The position numbers and the translations under genes were made by a program. A stretch of DNA of 64,000 bases, taken from assembly GCA_003240775.1 (NCBI GenBank), contig QFNI01000005.1, positions 79,986-143,985 of the forward strand. The letters are read 5' to 3'. The DNA is from Mesorhizobium amorphae. GTDB lineage: Bacteria > Pseudomonadota > Alphaproteobacteria > Rhizobiales > Rhizobiaceae. This document shows, in pieces, positions 18,331 through 26,190 of this stretch (position 1 is its first letter; the number at the start of each line of letters is the position of its first letter). Under the pieces are notes generated by a model. The model did no database searches. It was not told the DNA's origin and saw only the letters and a program-made list of their open reading frames with translations.

Positions 18331-18551
18331 GGGCCGCGGGAGGGGGCGGGCAGCAAGCCTTTCCCTGGGAGCGGGCGATGGCGCTCGGCTTCGGTCTCCT
18401 GCGGCTTTCGCCATCGGCATTCTGGGCGATGAGCCCGCGCGAGCTGGCAGCCGCGCTTGCGCCGCTCGGCCCGGCCGAGCCCGGCATCGGGCGCGAGCGG
18501 CTGGGCGCCCTGATGCAGGAATTTCCCGACACGGAGGTGGATCTTGGCTGA
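18327..18551 (+). CDS. GTA g10.1: phage tail assembly chaperone (DUF2376 type)
   Basis: A 74-residue protein ending in the family core WERAMALGFGLLRLSPSAFW then AMSPRELAAAL, as in the tail assembly chaperone family next to GTA-gp10. The TTG at 18327 overlaps the g10 stop (TTGA) and is used as start; an ATG at 18378 would give only 57 residues and cut the conserved FPWERAM. Its stop overlaps the g11 start by 8 bp. The g10/g10.1 pair corresponds to the chaperone pair that siphophages often make by frameshifting, here as separate overlapping genes. Confidence 0.78.
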   Translation: MRAAGGGGQQAFPWERAMALGFGLLRLSPSAFWAMSPRELAAALAPLGPAEPGIGRERLGALMQEFPDTEVDLG

Positions 18552-19082
18552 GGAGATGACGGTCGAGCTGCGCGCGGACACAGGCCCCTTCGAGGCGGCG
18601 CTCGAAAACCTGCAAAGGCTGTCCAACGGGTTCGGCGCGCAGCTGACGGGCGCGCTGCGCAACGCGGTGACGGGCGGGCGGGAACTGGACGACGTGCTCA
18701 AGCGCGTCGGGCTCAACCTCGCGGGCATGGCGCTGACGGAAGGGCTCAAGCCCCTGCAGGGGCTGGCGGGCGGATTGTTCGCGAAGATGCTGGGCGGGGC
18801 GGCGAATGTGGTGCCCTTCGCCAAGGGGGGTGTGGTGTCTTCGCCGAGCTATTTCCCGGCGGGCAACGCGCTGGGGCTGATGGGGGAGGCGGGCGCGGAG
18901 GCCATCATGCCGCTGGCGCGCGGCCCCGACGGGCGGCTGGGGTCGCGGGCGGCGGCGGGGGCGGGGCGGTGAACATCGTCTTCAACGTGCAGGCGTCCGA
19001 CCCTGCGGCGTTCCGCAAGTCGGAAGCGCAGATCACCAACATGCTGGCGCGCGCAGTAGCGCGCGGCGGCCGGACGCTGTGA
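18544..19082 (+). CDS. GTA g11: tail tape measure protein, frameshifted near the C-terminus
   Basis: Starts at TTG 18544 (AEEMTVELRADTGPFEAALE) and reads 142 codons to a TGA at 18970-18972. The conserved C-terminal part (VNIVFNVQASDPAAFRKSEA, then QITNMLARAVARGGRTL) follows in another frame, up to a stop at 19080-19082. One missing base, or a -1 slip, at the GGGG run 18939-18942 joins the two into 179 residues with a natural GRLG-VAGGGGGG junction, the usual length for this GTA protein. The N-terminal part shows the tape-measure features PLQGLAGGLFAKMLGG and AEAIMPLARGPDGRLG. Either a real lesion, a sequencing error in a homopolymer, or programmed slippage. Confidence 0.82.
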
Positions 19083-19090
19083 GGACGGCC

Positions 19091-19732
19091 ATGAGCGAGC
19101 TTTCCGCATTCCACGACGTGCGCTTTCCGCTTTCTGTTTCTTTCGGCGCGACGGGCGGGCCGGAGCGGCGCAATGAGATCGTGTCCCTGCAATCGGGGCA
19201 CGAGCGGCGCAACGCGCGCCACGCGTTTTCACGGCGGCGATACGATGCGGGCTCGGGCCTGCGCTCGCTGGACGACCTTCATGCGGTGATGGCGTTCTTC
19301 GAGGCGCGGCGGGGCTCGCTGCACGCCTTCCGCTTTCGCGACCCCTTCGACATGCGCTCGTGCCCGCCGGGGCAAAAGGAGGCGCCGGGCGACCAGGTGC
19401 TGGGCGCGGGCGACGGGAGCCAGAGGCGCTTTGCGCTCGGCAAATCCTATGGCGAGGGGGAGAATGCGGTGTTCCGGCCGATCCGCAAGCCGGTGATCGA
19501 CACGCTGCGGGTCGCGGTGGGCGGGGCGGAGATTGCCGCTTTCTCGTTCGACGATGCGGTGGGGGAGATCGTCTTTTCCGTGGGCCACGAGCCGGGGAGC
19601 GGCGAGGCTGTGACCGCGGGCTTCGAGTTCGACGTGCCCGTGCGCTTCGACACCGACCGGATCGAGGCCAGTCTGACGGCCTTCAAGGCGGGGCAGATCC
19701 CGGCGATCCCGCTGATCGAGGTGATGCTGTGA
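19091..19732 (+). CDS. GTA g12: distal tail protein (DUF2460/TIGR02217)
   Basis: A 213-residue protein forming the ring at the distal end of the tail tube. Family signatures are FHDVRFPLSVSFGATGGPER, NARHAFSRRRYDAGSGLRSL, LHAVMAFFEARRGSLHAFRF and, at the end, ASLTAFKAGQIPAIPLIEV. The ATG at 19091 (AGGA upstream) is preferred over GTG 19079, which overlaps the g11 C-terminal frame. It overlaps the g13 start by 4 bp. Confidence 0.93.
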   Translation: MSELSAFHDVRFPLSVSFGATGGPERRNEIVSLQSGHERRNARHAFSRRRYDAGSGLRSLDDLHAVMAFFEARRGSLHAFRFRDPFDMRSCPPGQKEAPGDQVLGAGDGSQRRFALGKSYGEGENAVFRPIRKPVIDTLRVAVGGAEIAAFSFDDAVGEIVFSVGHEPGSGEAVTAGFEFDVPVRFDTDRIEASLTAFKAGQIPAIPLIEVML

Positions 19733-20598
19733 GCGGGTTCACGGAGCATCTGGCTGCCGCCGTGACCACGCTCTGCTTCTGCTGGCGGCTGACGCGGCGC
19801 GATCGCGTGGTGTGGGGGTTCACCGACCACGACCGGGCATTGGTTTTCGAGGGAACGGTGTTCCAGCCTGAAAGCGGGCTGACGGCGAGCGAGGCGCGCG
19901 CGGGGCTCGGCCTTGCGGTGGATACGATGGAGGTGGAAGGCGCGCTTTCGGCGGCAGCCATCACCGAAGAGGACATCGGCCGCGGGCTCTATGACGGGGC
20001 GGGCGTCGAGACGTTTCTGGTGAACTGGCGGGCGCCGGCCGAGCGCGCCACCCTGCGCAAGGCGCGGATCGGGCGGATCACGCTGCGCGACGGGGCCTTC
20101 GTGGCGGAGCTGCAATGCGCGCTCGAAGCGCTCGACCAGCCCAAGGGGCGCTTCGTGACGCGGCTTTGCGACGCGCAACTGGGGGACGGGCGGTGCCGAG
20201 TGGACCTGGCGTCCCCGGTGTTCCGCGGTTCCGGCACCGTGCTGGCGGTGGGCGCGCTGGGCATGGTGGAGGTGTCGGGGCTCGATGGATTCGCCGCCGA
20301 CTGGTTCTCGCAAGGGTTGCTGCGCTGGGAGGGCGGTGGCGAGGCCGTGCGGGTGCGCGAGCATCGCAAGGGGGGCACGAGTGCCGTGCTCTTTCTGGAG
20401 GGCGAGCGGGCCGATGGGGTTGCGGTGGGCGACGCCTTCACGGTGACGGCGGGCTGCGACAAGAGCTTCGGCACGTGCCGGAGGAAGTTCGCGAATGCGG
20501 AAAACTTCCGCGGCTTTCCGCATCTGCCGGGCAACGACCGGGCCTACGCTTACGTGAGCGAGGGAGCGGTGTTCGACGGCGCGCCGCTCGTGCCGTGA
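19729..20598 (+). CDS. GTA g13: tail hub protein (DUF2163)
   Basis: A 289-residue DUF2163 hub protein: HLAAAVTTLCFCWRLTRRD and WGFTDHDRALVFEG near the start, ALSAAAITEEDIGRGLYDGA in the middle, and CDKSFGTCRRKFANAENFRG at the C-terminus. Four cysteines at about 147, 156, 243 and 250 are placed as in the RcGTA hub, which as I recall binds an iron-sulfur cluster. GTG at 19729 overlaps the g12 stop. Intact. Confidence 0.92.
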   Translation: MSGFTEHLAAAVTTLCFCWRLTRRDRVVWGFTDHDRALVFEGTVFQPESGLTASEARAGLGLAVDTMEVEGALSAAAITEEDIGRGLYDGAGVETFLVNWRAPAERATLRKARIGRITLRDGAFVAELQCALEALDQPKGRFVTRLCDAQLGDGRCRVDLASPVFRGSGTVLAVGALGMVEVSGLDGFAADWFSQGLLRWEGGGEAVRVREHRKGGTSAVLFLEGERADGVAVGDAFTVTAGCDKSFGTCRRKFANAENFRGFPHLPGNDRAYAYVSEGAVFDGAPLVP

Positions 20599-21029
20599 GC
20601 CTGCGCGAGGCGGCAGCGAGCGAGGCGCTCGAATGGGTCGGCACGCCGTATCGCCACCAGGGGCGGCGCAAGGGCGTGGGCTGCGATTGCCTGGGGCTGG
20701 TGCTGGGGGTCTGGCAGCGGCTCTACGGAGCGTTGCCGGAAACGGTCGGCGCCTATGCGCCGGACTGGGCGGAGGCGGGCGGAGGCGAGCCGATGCTCGA
20801 CGCGGCACGGCGGCACTTCGTCGAAGTGGCTGGCGCGGGCGCGCGGGGCGACGTGCTGCTGTTTCGCTGGCGGCCGCATCTGCCGGCCAAGCATTGCGGC
20901 ATCCTCGTCGCGCCCGACAGGCTGGTCCACGCCTATGAGGGCCATGCGGTGGCGGTGTCGCCGCTCGGGCCCCACTGGCGGCGGCGGATCGCGGGCGTGT
21001 TCGCCTTTCCCTTGATCTCAACGGACTGA
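20595..21029 (+). CDS. GTA g14: NlpC/P60 cell-wall peptidase
   Basis: A 144-residue NlpC/P60-type cysteine peptidase (TIGR02219 type) carried in the tail tip to open recipient peptidoglycan. It contains ALEWVGTPYRHQGRRKGVGC and then DCLGLVLGVW with catalytic Cys at about 32, and LPAKHCGILV with the catalytic His at about 100. GTG at 20595 overlaps the stop of g13. No signal peptide, as expected for a particle component. Confidence 0.92.
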   Translation: MSLREAAASEALEWVGTPYRHQGRRKGVGCDCLGLVLGVWQRLYGALPETVGAYAPDWAEAGGGEPMLDAARRHFVEVAGAGARGDVLLFRWRPHLPAKHCGILVAPDRLVHAYEGHAVAVSPLGPHWRRRIAGVFAFPLISTD

Positions 21030-21036
21030 GGCTTTC

Positions 21037-24000
21037 ATGGCGACCATCGTGCTTCAGGCTGCCGGGGCCGCGCTCGGCGGCGTTTTCGGTGCTGCGGGCG
21101 CGGCTCTCGGCACGGCCGCGGGCGCGCTTGCGGGCTATGCGCTCGACCGCGCGCTGCTTTCGCCCGCGCAAAAGGTGGAAGGGCCGCGATTGGCTGCCCA
21201 GAAGCTGACCACGGCCGAGGACGGCGCGAGCCTGCCGCGCGTCTATGGCGCAGCAAGGGTGGGCGGCACGCTGATCTGGGCCACGCGCTTCGAGGAGAAG
21301 CGCGAAACGCGCCGCGGGGGCGGCAAGGCGAGCCGGGGGCCGGAAGTCTCGGAATATTCCTATTTCGCCAATGCCGCCTTCGCGCTGTGCGAAGGGCCGG
21401 TGGCCGGCATCCGGCGCGTCTGGGCGGACGGGGTGGAACTCGACCGCGAGCGCGTCGACCTGCGCTTCTGGACGGGAAGCGAGAACCAGGAGGCGGATGC
21501 GCTGATCGCGCTGAAACAGGGCGACGGCAACGCGCCGGCCTATCGCGGCACGGCCTATGCTGTGCTGGAACGCCTGCCGGTCGGACAGTTCGGCAACCGT
21601 CTGCCGCAGTTACAATTCGAGGTGCTCCGGCCGGTGGGGCTGCTGCACGAACGCGTGCGCGGGGTGGCGCTGATTCCGGGCTCCACCGAATACGGGCTCG
21701 CACCCTATCTCGTGAGCCGCGAGGAGCGGCCCGGCGAAGCGGAAGCGGTCAACCGGCATGTGTTTCATGCAGGGACGGACATCGAGGCTTCGCTCGACGA
21801 GTTGCAGGCGCTCTGCCCCAGGCTCGAGCATGTGGCGCTGGTGGTGTCGTGGTTCGGCGACGACCTGCGGGCGGATCACTGCCGCATCCGGCCGGGCGTG
21901 ACCGACCGGGCGGCGCGGGGGCATAGCGAAGCCTGGCGCGTGGCGGGGGTGGAGCGCGGGGACGCCTTTGCGGTTTCCCGGCATGGCGCTGGCTCCGCCT
22001 ATGGCGGCACGCCGACCGATGCGAGCGTGAAGGCAGCGATCACGGCGCTCAAGGCGCGCGGGCTCAAGGTGACGCTGTATCCCTTCATGATGATGGATGT
22101 GGCGCCGGGCAACGGGCTGCCCGATCCCTATGGCGGGGCGGAGCAGGCGGCCTATCCCTGGCGGGGGCGGATCACGGTTTCGCCGGCGCCGGGGCGGGCG
22201 GGCACGCCGGACAAGACGGCGGGGGCGCGGGTGGCGGTCGAGGCGTTCTCTGCGGGCGAGGGCTATCGCCGGCTCGTGCTGCACTACGCGCAGCTTGCGG
22301 GCGAATCGGGCGGGGTGGACGCGTTCCTGATCGGCTCGGAATTGCGCGGGCTTTCGACGCTGCGCGACGAGGCGGGCGCGTTTCCCTTCGTGGAGGAGCT
22401 CTGCCGGCTGGCCGGAGAGTGCCGCGCGGTTCTCGGGGCGGCAACGGCCATCACCTACGGCGCCGATTGGAGCGAGTATTTCGGCTATCACCCGGCCGAC
22501 GGCAGCGGCGACGCGCTGTTTCACCTCGACCCGCTCTGGGCGCATCCGGCGGTTTCCGCGGTGGGCATCGACGCCTACATGCCGCTGTCCGACTGGCGCG
22601 ACGGGGATGGCGCGGGTGGGCATCCCGATGGCGCGCGGGGGCCGGCCGACCCGCAGGCGCTGCGGGCGGCGATCGCGGGCGGGGAAGGGTTCGACTGGTT
22701 CTACCCGACCGAAGAAGATCGCGCCGCGCGCCGCCGTTTTCCCATCACGGACGGGGCTTACGGCAAGCCCTGGATGTTCCGCTTCAAGGATCTGGTGCGC
22801 TGGTGGAGCCATCCCCACCATGACCGGCACGGCGGGGTGGAGAGTGCCGAGCCCACGGGATGGGTGCCGGCGGGCAAGCCGATCTGGCTGACCGAGCTGG
22901 GCTGCCCGGCAGCCGACAAGGGGGCGAACCAGCCCAACGTGTTTCCCGACCAAAAATCGGCCGAGAGTGCGGCACCCCATCACTCCAATGGCGGGCGCTC
23001 GGACCTCGTGCAGCGCCGTTTCCTGGAAGCGCATCTGCGCTGGTGGGACGAGGACGACGATGGGTTCGCGGAGGAAGCGAACCCGGTCTCGCCTGTCTAT
23101 GGCGGGCGCATGGTGGACCGTGCGCGCATCTATCTCTGGGCCTGGGACGCGCGGCCCTTTCCGGCCTTTCCCCTGCGCGGCGATTTCTGGGGCGACGGGG
23201 CGAACTGGCAGAACGGGCACTGGCTGAACGGCCGGATCGAGGCGCCCGCCGTGGGCGATCTCATCAATGCCATCCTGCGCGACCACGGGCTCGGCCCTGC
23301 CGCCGTGGGAGACGTGCCGGGCAGCGTGGCGGGATACCTTGCCGAGCCAGGCTCGGCGCGGGCGGCGCTCGAGCCGCTGGTGGAGGCCTTCGGGCTGCAG
23401 GCGACCGTTGCGGCGGACGGCCTGCGCTTCGAGGGTGGGGCGGGGCCTGCGCGGGTGATCGAGAGCGGCAGCCTCGTGCTGCGCGAGGGGGAAGCGTCGG
23501 TCACGCTGCGCCGCGAGCCCGAGGGCGATCTGCCGGCCGAGGTTCTGTTCGGCTACCGCAATGCGCTGAACGAGTATCAGGGCTTTTCCTCGCGCGCCGT
23601 GTGGCCGGGTGCCGTGGGGCGCAGGCAGGCGAGCGTGAGCCTGCCGGCCGTTCTGGAACCGGGCGCGGGCGATGCGCTGGCAGCCGACTGGCTGCGGCGG
23701 CAATGGAGCGACCGGGAAGAGGTCCGCTTCGCGCTGGCGCCCTATCCCACAGTGGAGCCGGGCGAGGTCATCGCGTGCGCGGACATCCTGGACGGCGCGC
23801 GGCTCGTGGTGGTGGGCGTGGATTCAGGGCTCGTGCAGGAGGTGACGGCGCGGCGGGCGCAGCCGCTGCTGCCCGAGCCCTGGCGGGGCGAGGGGCAGGT
23901 GCTGGCGCCGCCCGCACCCATCGTCCTGCCGCTCGCGGGCGCGCCGCACATGCTGTTGCTCGACCTGCCGCGGATGGGCCGGGAGGGTGGAGAGGAAGGC

Positions 24001-24870
24001 TTGCAGGTGGCCCTGCACCAGCGGCCCTGGCGGCAACAGGTGCTCTACGCCTCGCCCGAGGACACGGGCTTCGAGCGGCGCGCGAGCGTGGAGCATCCTG
24101 CGATGGTGGGCCGGCTCGTCTCCGTGCTCGCCCCCTCGGAGGCTTCGGGCCGGATGCTGCCGGAGGCCGCGCTGACGATGGAGCTGTTCGGCGGCGAGGC
24201 GTCCGGCGTGAGCGCGCTGCGCCTCTTGAACGGGGCGAATGCGGCGGCCGTCCGCAGCGATGCGGGAACGTGGGAGGTGCTTCAGTTCCGCCATGCGGAC
24301 GAGGTGGAGGCGGGGCGGTTTCGCTTGTCGGGGCTTCTGCGCGGACAGCTCGGCACCGAAGACGCGATGGGGGCGGGGGCCTCGGTGGGTGCCGACATGG
24401 TGCTGCTCGACGATGCCTTGCAGCCTGCGGGCCTGCGCGCTTCCGAGCGCGGGCTTCCACTTCGCTGGCGCGCCGTGCCGGGCGGGGCGGACCTGTCGGG
24501 GCGTCATGCTGCGCAGGAAACCGCGAGCGGGGGGCTGCGCGCGCTGACCCCGCTTGCGCCCGTGCATCTCGGCGTGAGGCCGAACGAGACCGGCCTGCGC
24601 TTTTCCTGGGTGCGCCGCTCGCGCGTCGATGCGGACGGGTGGGAGGCGGGCGAGGTGCCGCTGGGCGAGGACTTCGAAGCCTACCGCGCCGAGCTTCTGG
24701 CCGGGGACGGCACGCATCTCGCCGAGGCGGAACCGGCCGCACCGTTCTGGGACTGGGCGCCCGTCGCGGGGCACCGCCACGTCACGCTTCGGGTGCGGCA
24801 GCACGGGACCGGTGTTGCCTGGGGGCTGCCGGCCGAGAAGAGCTTCGATCTTTCCCGCTGGGTTTCTTGA
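21037..24870 (+). CDS. GTA g15: megatron tail-tip protein with TIM-barrel-like domain
   Basis: A 1277-residue protein, the largest of the cluster. It forms the tail tip and is thought to reach the outer membrane of the recipient. The first about 30 residues form a hydrophobic Ala/Gly-rich helix, then comes the GTA TIM-barrel-like domain (ALVVSWFGDDLRADHCRIRP region near 265-285; MMMDVAPGNGLPDPYGG near 350; FLIGSELRGLSTLRDEAGAF near 430; ITYGADWSEYFGYHPADGSG near 480), and a C-terminal phage-tail region. ATG at 21037, 7 bp after g14. Intact. Confidence 0.93.
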   Translation: MATIVLQAAGAALGGVFGAAGAALGTAAGALAGYALDRALLSPAQKVEGPRLAAQKLTTAEDGASLPRVYGAARVGGTLIWATRFEEKRETRRGGGKASRGPEVSEYSYFANAAFALCEGPVAGIRRVWADGVELDRERVDLRFWTGSENQEADALIALKQGDGNAPAYRGTAYAVLERLPVGQFGNRLPQLQFEVLRPVGLLHERVRGVALIPGSTEYGLAPYLVSREERPGEAEAVNRHVFHAGTDIEASLDELQALCPRLEHVALVVSWFGDDLRADHCRIRPGVTDRAARGHSEAWRVAGVERGDAFAVSRHGAGSAYGGTPTDASVKAAITALKARGLKVTLYPFMMMDVAPGNGLPDPYGGAEQAAYPWRGRITVSPAPGRAGTPDKTAGARVAVEAFSAGEGYRRLVLHYAQLAGESGGVDAFLIGSELRGLSTLRDEAGAFPFVEELCRLAGECRAVLGAATAITYGADWSEYFGYHPADGSGDALFHLDPLWAHPAVSAVGIDAYMPLSDWRDGDGAGGHPDGARGPADPQALRAAIAGGEGFDWFYPTEEDRAARRRFPITDGAYGKPWMFRFKDLVRWWSHPHHDRHGGVESAEPTGWVPAGKPIWLTELGCPAADKGANQPNVFPDQKSAESAAPHHSNGGRSDLVQRRFLEAHLRWWDEDDDGFAEEANPVSPVYGGRMVDRARIYLWAWDARPFPAFPLRGDFWGDGANWQNGHWLNGRIEAPAVGDLINAILRDHGLGPAAVGDVPGSVAGYLAEPGSARAALEPLVEAFGLQATVAADGLRFEGGAGPARVIESGSLVLREGEASVTLRREPEGDLPAEVLFGYRNALNEYQGFSSRAVWPGAVGRRQASVSLPAVLEPGAGDALAADWLRRQWSDREEVRFALAPYPTVEPGEVIACADILDGARLVVVGVDSGLVQEVTARRAQPLLPEPWRGEGQVLAPPAPIVLPLAGAPHMLLLDLPRMGREGGEEGLQVALHQRPWRQQVLYASPEDTGFERRASVEHPAMVGRLVSVLAPSEASGRMLPEAALTMELFGGEASGVSALRLLNGANAAAVRSDAGTWEVLQFRHADEVEAGRFRLSGLLRGQLGTEDAMGAGASVGADMVLLDDALQPAGLRASERGLPLRWRAVPGGADLSGRHAAQETASGGLRALTPLAPVHLGVRPNETGLRFSWVRRSRVDADGWEAGEVPLGEDFEAYRAELLAGDGTHLAEAEPAAPFWDWAPVAGHRHVTLRVRQHGTGVAWGLPAEKSFDLSRWVS

Positions 24871-24883
24871 AGAGGACGACGAA

Positions 24884-25090
24884 ATGACCGACATCAAGCC
24901 TTGGTATCTGTCGCGCACCATCTGGGCGTCGCTTGTCACCGTGCTGATGGCAATCGCCGGCTATCTGCGCGTGCCGCTCGACGGCTTCGACGCGGGCGCC
25001 GCGACCGACACGCTGCTTCAGCTCGTGACGGCTGTGGCCGGCCTCACCGCCATCATCGGGAGGCTTCAGGCGCGCAACCGGATCGGCTAG
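24884..25090 (+). CDS. Holin-like small membrane protein at the end of the GTA cluster
   Basis: A 68-residue protein (MTDIKPWYLSRTIWASLVTV) with two hydrophobic segments at about 11-30 and 43-60 and a basic C-terminus (GRLQARNRIG), a layout shared with small phage proteins found next to lysis genes. GAGGA lies upstream and it follows g15 by 13 bp, so it is probably co-transcribed. It could form membrane lesions for particle release, but this is inferred from shape and place only. It could also be an assembly factor. Confidence 0.62.
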   Translation: MTDIKPWYLSRTIWASLVTVLMAIAGYLRVPLDGFDAGAATDTLLQLVTAVAGLTAIIGRLQARNRIG

Positions 25091-25192
25091 AGTGGCCGCG
25101 AAGGATCGTTAGCCGGGCGTCCCGAGCGGGCGGAAAAGCATGCAGAAACAACGTTCATTCGACGTTCAGCCGCCGCGCCCTAGAAAGCAAGC

Positions 25193-25474
25193 ATGACCTC
25201 GCGCCCCGCCCCTTCCCGTTTCCGTTCCAGCCTGGCGGCCCTGCTGCTGGCGGGGATGCTTCCGGCTGCGGCGTCCGCCGAGGAGAGTTTTCAGGTGGCG
25301 GCGGCCGATTGTTTCCGCATCGGCCAGGAGGTTGCGGCCGAGAACGGGGGCACGCTGGCGCGGGCCTCCTCCATCTCGCGCGGCGACGAGCAAATCTGCG
25401 TGATCGTGGTGCTCGTGCCCGGCAAGGACGGCGAGCGCCCGCGCCGCGCCGAGTTCGAAGTCCCCGCCGACTGA
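25193..25474 (+). CDS. Small secreted protein upstream of feuP
   Basis: A 93-residue protein with a signal peptide (SSLAALLLAGMLPAAASA, cleavage near residue 29). The short mature domain has two cysteines (ADCFRIGQE and EQICVIVVL) and an acidic tail. It precedes feuP by 42 bp on the same strand, a position where rhizobia also keep a small exported protein. It resembles the FeuPQ-linked small periplasmic regulators only in size and place; a regulatory link is possible but not shown. Confidence 0.68.
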   Translation: MTSRPAPSRFRSSLAALLLAGMLPAAASAEESFQVAAADCFRIGQEVAAENGGTLARASSISRGDEQICVIVVLVPGKDGERPRRAEFEVPAD

Positions 25475-25516
25475 CCGGCTCCGGCCTTTTCCCGATTCAC
25501 CAGCACGGACCGACCT

Positions 25517-26182
25517 ATGCGCATTCTGGTTGTCGAGGACGACAAGAACCTCAACCGGCAGATCTGCGACGCGCTGGGCGATGCCGGCTATGTGGTCGAC
25601 AAGGCCTTCGACGGCGAGGAAGGGCATTTCCTGGGCGACACCGAGCCCTATGACGCGGTGGTGCTCGACATCGGCTTGCCGCAGATGGACGGCATCTCGG
25701 TGGTGGAGCGCTGGCGCCGCGACGGGCGCAAGATGCCCGTTCTCATGCTGACCGCGCGCGACCGCTGGAGCGACAAGGTGGCCGGCATCGACGCGGGCGC
25801 CGACGACTATGTGGCGAAACCCTTCCACATGGAGGAGGTGCTCGCCCGCGTGCGCGCGCTGATCCGCCGTGCGGCGGGCCACGCTTCGTCCGAACTGGTG
25901 TGCGGACCGCTTCGCCTCGACACCAAGAGCTCCAAGGCCGACCTGAACGGCCAGCCGCTCAAGCTCACCTCCCACGAGTTCCGGCTGCTCGCCTATCTCA
26001 TGCATCACATGAACGAGGTGGTGTCGCGCACGGAGCTAGTGGAGCATCTCTACGACCAGGATTTCGACCGCGATTCCAACACGATCGAGGTGTTCGTGGG
26101 CCGCCTGCGCCGCAAGATGGGCGTCGACATGATCGAAACCGTGCGCGGCATGGGCTATCGCATGCGCGAGCCCCGCGCCTGA
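25517..26182 (+). CDS. feuP: Response regulator FeuP
   Basis: A 221-residue OmpR/PhoB-type regulator: receiver domain with phosphorylatable Asp 51 (AVVLDIGLPQMDG), Lys at YVAKPF, and a winged-helix DNA-binding domain (KLTSHEFRLLAYLMHHMNEV, IEVFVGRLRRKMG). It matches rhizobial FeuP closely in phrases such as VEDDKNLNRQ and RWSDKVAGIDAGADDYVAKP. FeuPQ controls export of cyclic glucans and other envelope functions in Sinorhizobium. The sensor gene follows by 8 bp. Confidence 0.9.
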   Translation: MRILVVEDDKNLNRQICDALGDAGYVVDKAFDGEEGHFLGDTEPYDAVVLDIGLPQMDGISVVERWRRDGRKMPVLMLTARDRWSDKVAGIDAGADDYVAKPFHMEEVLARVRALIRRAAGHASSELVCGPLRLDTKSSKADLNGQPLKLTSHEFRLLAYLMHHMNEVVSRTELVEHLYDQDFDRDSNTIEVFVGRLRRKMGVDMIETVRGMGYRMREPRA

Positions 26183-26190
26183 GCGCCTTC

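Noticed and set aside
10500..25500. Attachment-site direct repeats flanking the GTA cluster
   Set aside because: No matching flanking repeats, tRNA target or integrase were seen, so an integrated prophage is not supported.
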